Below, one piece after another: positions 38,481 through 49,540 of a stretch of 64,000 nucleotides of DNA. Below the pieces are notes generated by a model, which searched no databases, had not been told where the DNA came from, and saw only the letters and a program-made list of their open reading frames with translations. The stretch comes from Tanypteryx hageni. Lineage: Eukaryota > Arthropoda > Insecta > Odonata > Petaluridae. A program made the translations under genes and the position numbers. Numbering within the stretch: the stretch's first letter is position 1; each line of letters starts with the position of its first letter. The stretch is from the NCBI GenBank assembly GCA_028673005.1, contig CM054113.1, positions 207,319,504-207,383,503 of the forward strand, read 5' to 3'.

Positions 38481-38549
38481 ATAAATGGAATACACAGAGC
38501 TTTCGAAGGCATTCTTAATGGGAAATAGGTATGAAGCGGTATCGAGAGA

Positions 38550-39235
38550 TTGGGCGATTCTCGAATTTTTATCTCAGAAACTTTAAGTCTTAATCATATG
38601 GTCCCGCAGACTATATTTTGGTAAATGTTGTTCTCTATCCCAGGGGTTCTCAAACTTTTTTGAGCCGCGACACACTTTCGTGGCATCCCAGTCTTGTGAC
38701 AAGCATTATATATTTTTAGATACGGATATTACAACCTTTAGACACATCCATTTGTTGATGCTACTGCATAATCAATTTATTAGAAGAAAAATTATTGCCC
38801 CAATTATCAACCAACACATGCAAATCGTTGATTTGTTTACTAAACAAAGTTTTTCGCGGAACCCCTAAAAATCGACTGCGGCACACCAGTGTGCCGCGGC
38901 ACACAGTTTGAGAGCCACTGCTCTATCCGAATAAACATTTTAATCTATACCTCACAGATCATATGAGAGAATGAGAGAGAAGTATGCGGATTTTTTATTG
39001 TTGTTTGCTGAGAGAACCGTCTTAGCGATCGATGTAAACAAAATATGCGAGGTTTTGCTCGGGATTTTCTCGAATTTTGTTTCTCTGAAACTACAACTCG
39101 TAATTATGTGGTTTCGCGGACTGTCTTGCAATTAATGTTGTTTCCTATCCGAATAAAGTTTTTAACTATACCTTATAGATCATATAAGAGCTAGGGAGAG
39201 AATAGTAAGATATTTCATTGTTGTTTGACGGATGC
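38550..39235. repeat. Imperfect tandem duplication, ~200-bp unit (interrupted)
   Basis: Unit 1 (38550-39000, minus the inserted element) and unit 2 (39060-39235) share, in order, TCTCGAATTTT, CTCTGAAACT or CTCAGAAACT, GTTTCGCGGACTGT or GTCCCGCAGACTAT, TATCCGAATAAA, TATACCT(T/C)A(T/C)AGATCATAT and TTTTATTGTTGTTTG. Unit 1 carries the 280-bp hAT miniature element. Unit 2 shows the uninterrupted site. Confidence 0.8.
38641..38920. mobile_element. hAT miniature element (MITE), 280 bp
   Basis: The left end is CAGGGGTTCTCAAACTTTTT. The right end in reverse complement is CAGTGGCTCTCAAACTGTGT. It is flanked by a perfect 8-bp duplication, CTCTATCC, at 38633-38640 and 38921-38928. Inside the ends lie GCCGCGACACAC and GTGCCGCGGCACAC, an inverted subterminal pair. 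CAGGGGTTCTCAAACTTTTTGAGCCGCGACAC-like ends are widespread among animal hAT elements. It has no coding capacity. The tandem paralogue at 39060-39235 preserves the empty site. Confidence 0.95.
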
Positions 39236-39239
39236 CATT

Positions 39240-40345
39240 TAACGAGATACGAGTGTGTTTATTAAAGTAATTACGTAAAGTGGAAGTTCTAATTGACGGA
39301 TTCAGTTGAAAATCAGAAATTGGCGATAAATTATAATAATGGTCACTCCTATTTAATTTAATTAAAATCCGTCTATCGGTTTAGGAGATGAAAGTTACGA
39401 CGGACGGACGAGACGTGCCCATAAGGCGTTCCGCTATTACAGCTTCGCTGGCGAAGAACGCTTAAAAAGGTGGAGAATGCCAAGAACCTGGATTATCATA
39501 AAATAACCAACCTATCTGTAGGAAAATCAATTATGATACCTATATATTTACATATAGCACAAAGAGCCCATTTCACGGGGAAGGGGCATAGATAATTGCA
39601 ATATTGAGCTCACCCATGAAAAAAATATCAAAGGTATAACGAAGGAAAATAATAAGAAAGGAACAACGGCAAGAAATCATCCGTTTGAGTTATTTTTGGA
39701 AAAGATATGACAAGTTCCTGAAAGAGGTGACGAAAGTTATTTTCAAGCTCTAGTTGTACGGATCGTAGAACTTTCAAGGCAATTCTTCCCGTATTCCCTC
39801 TCTGCCACCCTTCCAACACCCCCTAATCTAATCGTCTCTCCTTCTCCATCGATAACCTTTTTTTCACCTCTCGATATCGTCATCTATTCCTCAGCCAACA
39901 ATATCTATCGACCGCCGTTCTAATTCCGATCCTTCATTCAGTCCTCCCCTTAATAATTCCTTCCGATGCATCTGGCGTCCCCTTGGAGACCTCCTTTCAG
40001 TGCCTTTGTCAACTACTACACAATCCTTCCGTTCCCCTGCCCCAAATACCGAACACACAGGTGGCCTCGTGATTGCCTTCGAGGGAGGAAAATGGGGAAG
40101 GGAGGACCGCAGTCCCCTTATCTCCATTCTCTAACTTGCTCTTCTACCTTCTTTTTTCCTCCGTTACCATTCCCAAGCCCTCATCAAAATCCCCTTCCCT
40201 GCCCACTTCTCCCTCACTCCCTCTCTCTCTCCAAGATGTTATCAATTTCCGCTAAAAATTTCTGCTTCGCACGGAAGGGGAGATTATACAAGGACGCAGC
40301 GAAAAATAATACGTAATTTTTTTAGGTAACCATGATAATACACTT

Positions 40346-40349
<4 letters not shown>
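39240..40349. other. Non-coding DNA with pyrimidine-rich patches
   Basis: 39780-40235 is C/T-rich on the + strand. The open frames there are compositional. At 39391-39460 the DNA contains GACGGACGGACG and is typical of degenerate repeat ends, but no boundary was found. Confidence 0.5.

Positions 40350-40426
<77 letters not shown>
40350..40426. repeat. (AT)n microsatellite
   Basis: An uninterrupted AT run of about 38 units. The isoleucine/tyrosine frames overlapping it are artefacts. Confidence 0.97.
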
Positions 40427-40429
<3 letters not shown>

Positions 40430-41999
40430 ACATTCAATCAGTACTATAATAAATGCAGTTAAATGGTATTATATTTTCCAATGCAGAAATTATCATTACA
40501 TTTCCTTCCAGAATGAGCATTAAAGTATCAAAAATTGAAAAATGAAACGCTTATACCAAAATTTACTCTCACAATCAGTAATAAGACGAGCTCGATAATT
40601 TCCTAGCGAGTCAATTTTCACGTCCTTCTATGACATCCCCAATCATGTCCACAAACACCGCCATATTTTCTTTTACACATGCGTTGTTCTGTGGAAAAAA
40701 AAACTCTTCATAATTCCTCTTCTTCAATTAAAAATAGTAAAAATCATCGCGTAAAAATTCCAAAATAAGGAGTGGCACGAGCAAAATTTCTCCGCAACGT
40801 CACGGAATCAAAAGCTTGACGGTTTGCGTCGCCTCAGACTTCGAAGCCAAAGCAATAAAAATAATGCATCTCACCTATTTTGCTCTAAAACTATTCCCGG
40901 CTGTCCTCGAATAGGCGAGGCGTGGTAAAAAAAAGCGACTCCATCGGTTCGTTCGCAAACATTTTCTCCATAAAAAATGTTTTTTTCTTTAAACCTTTTC
41001 AACAGGACGTTCGTTTCCATAAGTGTCCTCCTCTTCAAATTCAGGAAACGACTCGATTTCATGTTCCGGTGGACGTTCGCAACGCTTTCAAAACTATACA
41101 CAAAAGGAGCGTGATTGCCATGGAAAGCGCGAGAGAGAGAGAGCGAGAGAGTGTGAGTGTGTGTGTGTGTATGTGAGGATCGAAGATAAATGTTTGCGAC
41201 CGCATCAAGAGGGCGAGTCGCACAACTTCCTCCTCCCACTCTCCTCCATCTCTCTTTTCTCCGCATCCCGGTCGGATTAGAAAGAACGCTCCAACGGCGA
41301 GGAACTCGACTGTCACTTGGAGAGAAACGCAGCGCGTCGATCCGAAACGTAGAAATTCCAAAATACAACAAATTTCGTCAATTAAAATGTCCGTTTTTCG
41401 CGCTTACATTAGGCATACCGCATGCAATCCCGAAATCGTAGACGTAGAATGAAAATTTCAAGATGTGGATCACCTAATACACTAAACGGCTATTATCCAA
41501 ATTATAGCGTAATTGCCCGTCAAATATGACGGGACTATCATAAAAGTATTCCAAATATATGTATGATTTCGATATGAAAAATCAGTAAGATATGCTATGA
41601 TCTCGTTTGGCTTTCATGCACCATCAAATCAGTGTTTTTGAAAGATATCTTTGTTTTAATTATATTGTTAAGTAATTATTAGTAGAGAGGCCAAATGATT
41701 ATCCAAATTTTTGCTAAAAATAAGAAGGAAATCGAAATAATAAGATTTAATGCATAAAGAAGTAGAGGAAATTGACTTGAAATATTTGAGAAAATTTTAA
41801 GTTATTTAAAACGTATAAAATTTAAATTAATAAATTAATTATTTTAATCTTATTAACTCGTAAAAAACAGGATAAAATGTGATGAACTGTTAATTTACCA
41901 AAGGAAAATTGTGTAGTAACTTACTTACTATTAACTAAATACTTATATGATCTGCAATGAGTTTAAGTATATTTTAAGATTACACTTTTCTTTTAACTA
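40427..41999. other. Non-coding DNA
   Basis: 40880-41360 is richer in CpG and contains an interrupted (GA)n then (GT)n tract at about 41128-41175. From 41440 on the DNA is strongly AT-rich. No gene was recognised. Confidence 0.5.
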
Positions 42000-42023
42000 C
42001 AGTCAAACTCGTTTATAACGAGC
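42000..42023 (+). repeat. Left terminal inverted repeat of the Tigger-like element
   Basis: Starts CAGTCAAACTCG and ends TATAACGAGC. Pairs with 44370-44393 with two mismatches at positions 13-14. Confidence 0.95.
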
Positions 42024-42627
42024 ACGGTTGTAACGAGGTCACGGCTATAGTGAGCAAATGCTACCTCCAAGATAAGTTTACGAGTATTTACATACAAATA
42101 TTTCACGTATATAACGAGCACGCTTCACGGATATATCGAGCAAACTTCGACCACTTCTCACTGCCTCAAACGCGGTGGCGGTCAGCCCCTTCAATCCTCA
42201 TAGTGACCCAAGATATGTAACCTTGTGTTCTCGAGTCCAGCCTCTACACCCTATCCCTCGGGGAGGTTAAAGACCTCGGCGTTGTTGTTAAAAAATAATC
42301 CCTTCGTCCAAACCAAGAATTCCCAACTTGCAGGTACAGTGGCACCCGCGGAGGTCCTTTGTCCTCTCCTCCCTACCCACAGCTCTTTTACAGCCAGGAG
42401 GTTGTGTTTGGAAGGGGGGTAAGGGGCTAAGGGCATGTACAATGGCGCCCGCCCCCGTCGCTCAGCCGAATGCACCCAACACCCTTTCCCACGTAAAGAT
42501 GGGAAATCCCAGATTTAATCCGTCTCCTCATTAACTCTTCCTGGAATTGGTATGCTCGCAGTTTGCAAAGAAAGTTCGTAGCGTTGGTCACAAAAATCAG
42601 TTGAGATTTTGCCCTTGAACGAGTAAC

Positions 42628-44151
42628 ATGTCCGTACATAAAAGGAAGTGTCTGTCTATTCACGAAAAGGTTGATATTATTCGAGAGTTAGAACGTGGTG
42701 AAAAAAATGTTGAAGTGTGCAAAAAATTTAATTTATTGTCGTCTACGGTTTCAACCTTATGGAAAAACAAAGAAGCGATTTTATCTGCACTAGAGAACAA
42801 CCTAACAACGAACAAGAAAATGAGGAAGTGCGACTTGGGTACTGTTGATCAAGCACTTCTGGAGTGGTTTAAGAGGCAGAGAAATGCTGGTTTCCCCACT
42901 TTAAAGGTACAGGCAGATAAATTTGCAAAACAGTTAGGACATGAAAACTTCACTTGCAATAATGGGTGGCTCGATCGTTTTAAAAATCGGCATAACATTG
43001 TTTATGCGAAAGTCAGTGGAGAGGCCCTGTCAGCAGATTAAAAACCGGCAAGTGAATGGGTGAAAAGTGTTTGGGAGGAGTGTCGAAAAGGTTACAGAGA
43101 AGAAGACATCTACAATGCCGACGAAACTGGACTGTTTTACAACATGATGCCTGATGCAACGTTTAAATTCAAAGGTGACAAATGTGTTGGTGGCAAAAGA
43201 CCTAAGAATCGTTTAACAGTTTTAATGTGCGCAAACATGAATGGGAGTGACAAAAAAAAACTTTTTGTTATTGGTAAGTTACAAAAGCCGCGTTGTTTCA
43301 ATAATGTAAAGAAGCTTTCCGTTGAATATGCAGCTAATAAAAAGGCATGGATGACTTCCAATATTTTTCAGAAATATGTAAGTCAGTGGAACAACGAGTT
43401 ACGGAGGAAAAATAGAAACATTCTACTCCTTGTCGATAACTGTCCTGCGCACCCACATATGCAGGAGTTATCCAATGTAAAACTGGTGCTTTTGCCTCCA
43501 AATGCGACTTCTATTTTGCAGCCAATGGACATGGGGATAATTAAAAGTTTTAAAGGCCATTTCAAGCGATTTTTTGTTCTACAGTTGATTGAAAGGAGGG
43601 AAGGAGGTTTAGATGGCAACGTCTCTGTATTGGATGCAATTCATTTGATGACAGATGCATGGGACAATGTTTCACCTACAACGATCATAAACTGTTTTCG
43701 GAAGTCTGGTTTAATATCGGGAGAATTTTCGATTGATAACCATAACGTTGATGAAGATGATCTACCTCTGTCAGAATGGCTTAAAGAAAATGGAATTGCG
43801 AATTTTGACCATGTAAATGACATTGACAATTTTGTTCATGTTGATGATGATTTGATTACCAGTGGAATTCCTACGGAGAGTGAAATAATAGAGACAGTAC
43901 AAAACACAGCAGACAGTGATGAAGACATTGTTGAATGTGTCGAAGACACAATCCCGACGAAAGCCGTGCCAACTTACTCTCAAGCTCAGGATGCTGTGGA
44001 AACATTAAATGATTTTTTTGAAAACATTGACATTTCCGATGGTGTTTTTAGTGCAATAAGTGTAATAAGAGGAAACTTAAGAGACTTCAAAGTGAAATCT
44101 ATCAAACAGGCTACCATTCAAAGTTATTTTTCTAAAAAGGGGAGTGATTAA
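42628..44151 (+). pseudogene. Tigger/pogo-family transposase with one in-frame stop
   Basis: Encodes a DDE-superfamily transposase that binds the TIRs and moves the element by cut and paste in the nucleus. The frame of 508 codons is open except for one TAA at 43039-43041 (codon 138). Residues 1-60 form the CENP-B-N/psq-type helix-turn-helix (KRKCLSIHEKVDIIRELE). Residues 70-135 form the second, CENPB-type helix-turn-helix (WFKRQRNAGFP, GWLDRFKNRHNI). The catalytic core retains D165 in YNADETGLF, D270 in LLVDNCPAHP and D301 in LQPMDMGIIKSFK, a DD30D triad. The C-terminus is acidic and ends with QATIQSYF, a PCNA-interacting (PIP-box) pattern known in pogo transposase. The ATG at 42628 is the first methionine in frame. 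As written the gene would make only the DNA-binding part unless the stop is read through. GTG at 43060 is not a likely start in a eukaryote. Confidence 0.95.
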
Positions 44152-44369
44152 GGATGCAGCTGTGAGTAAATTTTATATGTACAAATGTTTATTTTAAATT
44201 TTCTAGTTTATTCTCATTTTTATGTTTTTCCATAAATTTACTAAATAAACTTTCTGTTTATATATTCACTTTTACTTCTTGTCTTATTTCACCATACGCA
44301 TGCATGCTTTTGCCTTCACGGATATTAAGTTTAACGGCTATAACGAGCAAAACTAGACGGTCCCGTGGC

Positions 44370-44393
44370 GCTCGTTATATTCGAGTTTGACTG
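44370..44393 (-). repeat. Right terminal inverted repeat of the Tigger-like element
   Basis: Reads GCTCGTTATATTCGAGTTTG then ACTG at its outer end, followed by the TA duplication at 44394-44395. Confidence 0.95.
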
Positions 44394-44395
44394 TA

Positions 44396-45224
44396 TATTA
44401 GTTTTGAAAATTTTTCAGAAAAATCACTTTATTTAAAAAAATTTAAGTAAAAGTCACAAATTGTTATTTTTTCAATCCTATTTGAAATTTGGTTCGAAAT
44501 ATTTGAAATTTATATATTGAAAATTACGTGACCTATAGGTATTTAGTTTTATGAATTCCCACCATTCGGAAATGGCGCATGATTCATTAGTATAACATTT
44601 TTTATTGTTATTTTTGTACTGCAGTTCCTTTTAATCCTATACAAATGCTACGTCCTCTTCCTCTTTCTTAATTTCTGCTCATTTCCATTCTCTTTTCTTT
44701 CCTCCCTCGAATTACTTAATAGATTCAGTAAATAAGTTATACCCATGTATAAAAGTCCCCGTGATAAAGCACTAAATTGGTGCATTTATTATGAGGCCAA
44801 GAATAGAATTCAATAATTGGGACAACAGTAGTCCAATATAAACAAAATGCGTGAAAACGTGAAAAATCGTATTAAAACGTATTTTTTTGAGATTTACGAA
44901 TGAAATTTAAATTCTTCTCTTCGCATAACTAAGTTAAATACCTCATCCTTGAAATATTTTAAAATGTAAACGAAAAAGGTCTGCATGTTAAGGAATGGCT
45001 TTTTGCGTGATTCATATATGCGATGCGAATTTATAACCCTGGTTAATTATAAGATGCACTGCAAAAAACTAGGAAAATAATTATAAAAATAGTTAATTAC
45101 CAAAAATTTCCATAGGAAGTTAACTGACAAGAAATTAATGAAAAACACGATTTTAATTATAAATTCTCTCTCTCGTAATAAATCATTCAAAACACACTTT
45201 CCTTACGCATATAGTACAAGGACG
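44396..45224. other. Non-coding AT-rich DNA
   Basis: Nothing recognised. Confidence 0.5.
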
Positions 45225-45390
45225 ACAATACAATCTCGAGGTTTAACAATGACACGGTCGGCAAGACAACATATCTTTAAAAAGCTTAAAATGTTCCAAT
45301 AAATGTGATTTAAACGTATAACTTGAGCGATTTCGAACCGAAGGCAAAAGTCGACGATAGGAATAAGAATTAATGTTTATTTTTCTTTAA
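45225..45390. repeat. Dispersed repeat, left half (split by piggyBac-like element)
   Basis: CGAGGTTTAACAATGACACGGT ... TTTCGAACCGAAGGCAAAAG aligns with CGAGGTTTAATAATATAATTGG ... TTTCGAACTGTAGGCAGGAA at 61694-61810. The repeat continues after the insertion at 48457 (AATGGTCCAGGTCCGAA), matching AATGAGCCAGATCCAAA at 61842. The superfamily is unknown. Confidence 0.6.
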
Positions 45391-45399
45391 CCCCTCAAC

Positions 45400-45469
45400 G
45401 CCGTCAGGCGTACTATTACGTCATGCAAAAACTGTCTAATCGGCCGTCAGGCGTACTATTACGTCATGC
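45400..45469. repeat. Subterminal 27-bp direct duplication
   Basis: A 27-bp block starting GCCGTCAGGCGTACTATTAC occurs identically at 45400-45426 and 45443-45469, 43 bp apart. Likely transposase-binding repeats of the piggyBac-like element. Confidence 0.95.
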
Positions 45470-46469
45470 GGCAGCCCTAATTTATTTTATCTTTTGACGC
45501 TAGAGATTTCTTTAAATCTAAATAACCTATATATATTTTGAAAAAGGAAGCTTTGTTCTTCCTAACTATGTCTGTCCTGTATTTTTTTCTCTATTATAAA
45601 ATATATAATCAACGTTGAATTTTGCGATAGAATTTTCAATTTTGCTATGATATGATCGTGTTTCTCCGTAAAAAAAGTCGCTTTTCAATGCAGCAAGGAA
45701 CCTTTCCTTGGTGTTTGAAATGCAATGTATGAACTGTGTATCATTTCAATGGAGAGCACGCTTTTTCTCCTCTTTTTCCTGGTGGAGATATTTGGTTTAT
45801 GTCATGCGACAAAGGTCTTCGTCAGTATGTAAAGAAAGAAAGGAAAACATCTTATGTCTGTCTATGCACAGCTTATTACGAATGTTTACAATGCAATTGA
45901 TGAAGAATGGAATTAGTTTGAGTAAAAACAGTTCTGTAAACATTCCCTTCCATTACCGCGCGATCCTTCGTTCATCGCTTCATAGGAGAGCGTCAACGTC
46001 AAAACAGCTGATTTCAAAATCCAAGGCCGACATTCTTCCGATAATTTAGTGCCACGCCTCAAAGAGAGGCATTTTGTGAGAAGGATTAATATCTGTCATA
46101 TAATTTTAAAGATCTTTAGAATTTTATTTTAATCTCGACGAAAATTGCGGGGAATTGAGTATATCTATTTGTAAGTATTTGTTTACACATAATATACGTT
46201 TAGTTTTGTGATAGAATTTTAGTTTTTAGCACGGACCTACGGATTTTCGGTTTCTAAAGTTGACCCAGAAATACCTGAGGAAAGGGAACCCACAAAATTG
46301 GGTTCCTTTTCTTTGTCATCTGAAAGAAGACGGGGTTTGTTTTGCTCTTCAGATAAGTGCTTCGCTGTTGTGCTAGCAGGGCCAAAGAAGCGATGAAGCG
46401 AGTAGGCAAAAAGAGGACACGCCAGCAAAAATCACGAAAAGTTCTTCCATATATTTACACAATAGATTA

Positions 46470-47751
46470 CTATAGGTCGACCGGACTCAAAAGACCCTTC
46501 TAGCAAAAGTGGGCGGAGCAAAGGAGGATGCCGGGAGCCCACTCGTTACCCCCACTCTTTCGGCTTCGGATAACTTCACACCTTACGGATGCTCACGCCT
46601 GACGAAATTCTCACGCGGGATAATCGATGAATTTTCTGTTTAATATTTCATGATTTCTGATAAATTATTTATCTGTTGTGTTTATGAAGTATTTTTGATT
46701 GCTGAATGATGGACTGTAACAAGTATCAAATCATTTATTATAATAAATATGCATATTTTAATTTCTTAAGTTCAAGCAGACAAGTATAATTTTGCGAATG
46801 TACGCAGATATTATTCCATGAAATATCGGTTAAGTATTTTTTAATTACATTGGTAATAAAATTAATGCCACAATTAATAAAGAATTCATTCACCATTACC
46901 AGGAGAAATATGTAAAAAATGAAAAAGACTTTCCGAAACACGTTCCGACGCTGCGTCCCAGATGTCCTCTGAACCCAAAAAGAAAAACCAATAAACTGCG
47001 AATTCTAAAAGGCTGAAACACGTGCCATTCTAGCTATTGAAAAGAAGGGGCCATAAACAAATAAACGAAAGAAATCCTGGCGTAAAGCGTAGGCACAGGA
47101 GGAGTTAAAATAGTGAAAAATATTTGCCATTAGCGAGAGGTTACATTGTGCTGTGCGTGAATGTTCTCATATTTAGAACCTTTCAGAATCGGTACTTTTT
47201 TAAGATTATAAGGTGGCTCAGTTGAAGGGACTGAATCTCTTTTATATGAGAATAAAAGGAAGCCTCAGCTGAAGGGACCAAATAAAAATACGTGAGGAAA
47301 ATTCACAAGTAAATTCATGGAACTAGATACTTGTGCTCTCCTCTACGTTGTATTTGAGACCGATATATTTGCTATCCCGTAAGAAAGTAGCCACTTTGTA
47401 CACAATCTCCCGTGGTTGTCCTATCAATGGTCTCCCGGAAACGGGCGTACTTCTTAATGAAGATGCAATTTCATTCAAAAACAACAATAACCACAAAAAT
47501 AAATAAATAAAGAAAAACTAAAGAAACAACGAAATGCCGAATAACAATAGCAACAATAAAAATAAAAAATACGATCAACAATCAACAAAAACTTCAAAGA
47601 GGAAGATACCGGGGAGATCGAAACGTTCAAATATGCGCGCTGAAACTGACTGAAGTTGCCGCTGTAGTGTGGAAAGGGGAAAAAAGAGGGGCTGCGCCAA
47701 CTGGAGGGGTAAGCTATGGCGCAGGTTCTTTTGAGTCCGGTCGACCTATAG
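46470..47751. mobile_element. Element with perfect 25-bp TIRs, 1282 bp, nested
   Basis: CTATAGGTCGACCGGACTCA followed by AAAGA (46470-46494) recurs as an exact inverted copy at 47727-47751. Subterminal DNA is GC-richer (GCGGAGCAAAGGAGGATGCC on the left; GGGGCTGCGCCAACTGGAGG on the right), while the middle is AT-rich and non-coding. The outermost TATA may conceal a TA target duplication, but no longer duplication is seen, so the superfamily is undecided. It lies inside the piggyBac-like element and is therefore younger. Confidence 0.85.
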
Positions 47752-48456
47752 AAGTGTTTACTGAGCTATAAGGCATTTCTTGCTGAATCCAATTACGCAC
47801 GTGTAAATTTTCTGAAAATATTTGGGAAGGAACTATAAGATAGAGCTTTCCGTGTTTTATACAACGTCATATCTCCCTTTCCAATGAACGAAATGCAACC
47901 ATTTCTTCTATGTGACTTCTGTAATGACTAATAATGATGACTGTATAACTAAAACGTTTATATTATAAATAAATCATCTTTTAATAAATCCATAATACTA
48001 CATTTACTTAAAAATTTCTAGTCAAGACATGTAAAAGTTGAGATTCGTGAAATTTTTTACCTAATTGGTTTAGATGGGTAGACTTGCAGAATGAAATAGT
48101 TACTAATTTAAGCTATTTTTTATTAAGATTGCACATCAATATCTTCTATAGATTTTCCGGTGCTGAATGTTATATATAAAGCGCGAATGCACGCCGGAAA
48201 ATTAACGATTGGTGTACATTCTCTTCTACTCCAACAATCTTTGTATGTAAAATATTATACGAAAAATTGATATTTACAAATTTCATGTTTCTCATAAATC
48301 CACAAAAAAAATTCAGAAAAATCAAGAGAAAACTTCTCAAGTTATGATTATTTTAATATTTTCGAACGTTTTTGCAACGCAATCGTGAAAATTTAAAAAC
48401 CTCATCCGGCCGTACGGGTGGGATTTAATAAATCTCCTCCGGGCTTGAGGGGTTAA

Positions 48457-48620
48457 AATGGTCCAGGTCCGAAGATCGTAGGTAAATTACTTCTAATTTA
48501 ATTTTGCTAAAGAAAAAAGCCTGCATGTGAAAAAAGGTATTTTTAAGTGTTCTCTTATGGGGATTTCTATAGTGTTCCGGCGGACCAACGGACGGACCAA
48601 CGTACAGAATAAGGATATTA
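48457..48620. repeat. Dispersed repeat, right half (split by piggyBac-like element)
   Basis: Continues the repeat at 45225-45390. AAAAAAGCCTGCATGTGAAA here matches AATAAAAGCCTGAAAGTCAA at 61899, and TGTTCTCTTATGGGGATTTC matches TGTTATCATATGGGAAATAG. Confidence 0.55.
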
Positions 48621-49540
48621 TGTATATAATAAAAAGAGATGACACCGTTCTGTATCAACAGAAGTATCTTATATAGAATGTTTACGATGGTGACTTTAAT
48701 CTGGATTTAATGTGGATCAACCAACTCGCGCAATTATTCAAAATATGAAAAAGAGGTAACACCGTTTTGAAACAGCGGGAGTCGCTCGTACAGAATTTCT
48801 ATGATATTTACTTCAATCTTACGCAGCAATACCAAAATTCTATTCGGTATAAATGTTATTTTCAAAGATTTCCGCTAATTTAGCAGCAACGCTACTCTTT
48901 AAAAATCGCTGAAAAATGCACGCGATCAAGCCATCTTACAAAGTTATACCCAAACTCATTCCCCGCCCGAAACTTGGGTTCATATCTTGTTCAGATCGCG
49001 TGGCACCAATTAACTGAGCAATGAGCAGTAAAGTGTAACAGCGGACGGCGCGTTTTTCTTTTTAATCAGATATTCCGATCATCACTCCGTAACCTGCCTC
49101 TTTTCCCGTCTCTCCTCTTTCATTCTTTTCTCCAGCATTAACCTTTCTTTTCGAAACCGGACTCAAGTCGAGCGGGAAAGTCGACTAAACCTCCTCCCCC
49201 CCTTTGCTCCTCACTCCGCCCCCTTTCTCACGGCCCCACACCCTCACATTCCGTGGGACAGAGGGAAGATTATATTTAAGCATAATGCACATTTATACAG
49301 CGTTGCAAAAAAATTATGTAGGCCTCACATAACGGAGGTGGAGATTACGAATACGACGCGACCACAATGAGATTCCCACCCATCCCCTCTTTCTTTCCCC
49401 AATGCGTGATCCTTTCCATGCCCCCGTAAAAACCTCCCAGCGTGGGAAAAACGCCCACGAAAACATCCGGCAAAGGAAATAACTACATAATGCCGCTAAG
49501 ATAAATCTGGGGCGCAATCGCACTGTGGATGGTCTCTCTT
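48621..49540. other. Non-coding DNA
   Basis: Mixed AT-rich DNA with a C/T-rich patch at 49085-49240. No gene recognised. Confidence 0.5.

Larger units (their letters stand above)
42000..44393 (+). mobile_element. Tigger-like (pogo) DNA transposon, full length, 2394 bp
   Basis: Ends: left CAGTCAAACTCGTTTATAAC, right in reverse complement CAGTCAAACTCGAATATAAC, both continuing GAGC (22 of 24 matches). The element is flanked by TA on both sides (41998-41999 and 44394-44395), the pogo/mariner target duplication. Extra copies of TATAACGAGC and related ATAGTGAGC or ATATCGAGC words lie inside both ends (42047, 42115, 42131, 44339), likely transposase-binding sites. It carries one transposase gene, described separately, with AATAAA at 44244-44249 after its stop. 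The high TIR match and a single disabling stop suggest a fairly recent arrival. Confidence 0.96.
45391..48452. mobile_element. piggyBac-like element, 3062 bp, no recognisable transposase
   Basis: Flanked by TTAA on both sides (45387-45390 and 48453-48456), the piggyBac target. The left end is CCCCTCAACGCCGTCAGGCG. The right end in reverse complement is CCCCTCAAGCCCGGAGGAGA; the first 8 bases are identical. The paralogous repeat at 61694-61990 lacks this insert, which supports the boundaries. A 27-bp subterminal block is duplicated just inside the left end. Frames at 45708-46049 and 46237-46428 are not recognisable piggyBac transposase, so it is non-autonomous or badly decayed. It contains the nested element at 46470-47751. 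Confidence 0.75.

Noticed and set aside
40332..40523. Isoleucine/tyrosine-repeat open frames
   Set aside because: Direct translation of the (AT)n microsatellite.
43060..44151. Separate 363-codon gene starting at GTG
   Set aside because: It is in the same frame as the upstream half and continues the same transposase. GTG is not expected as a start in a eukaryote, so it is annotated as one pseudogene.
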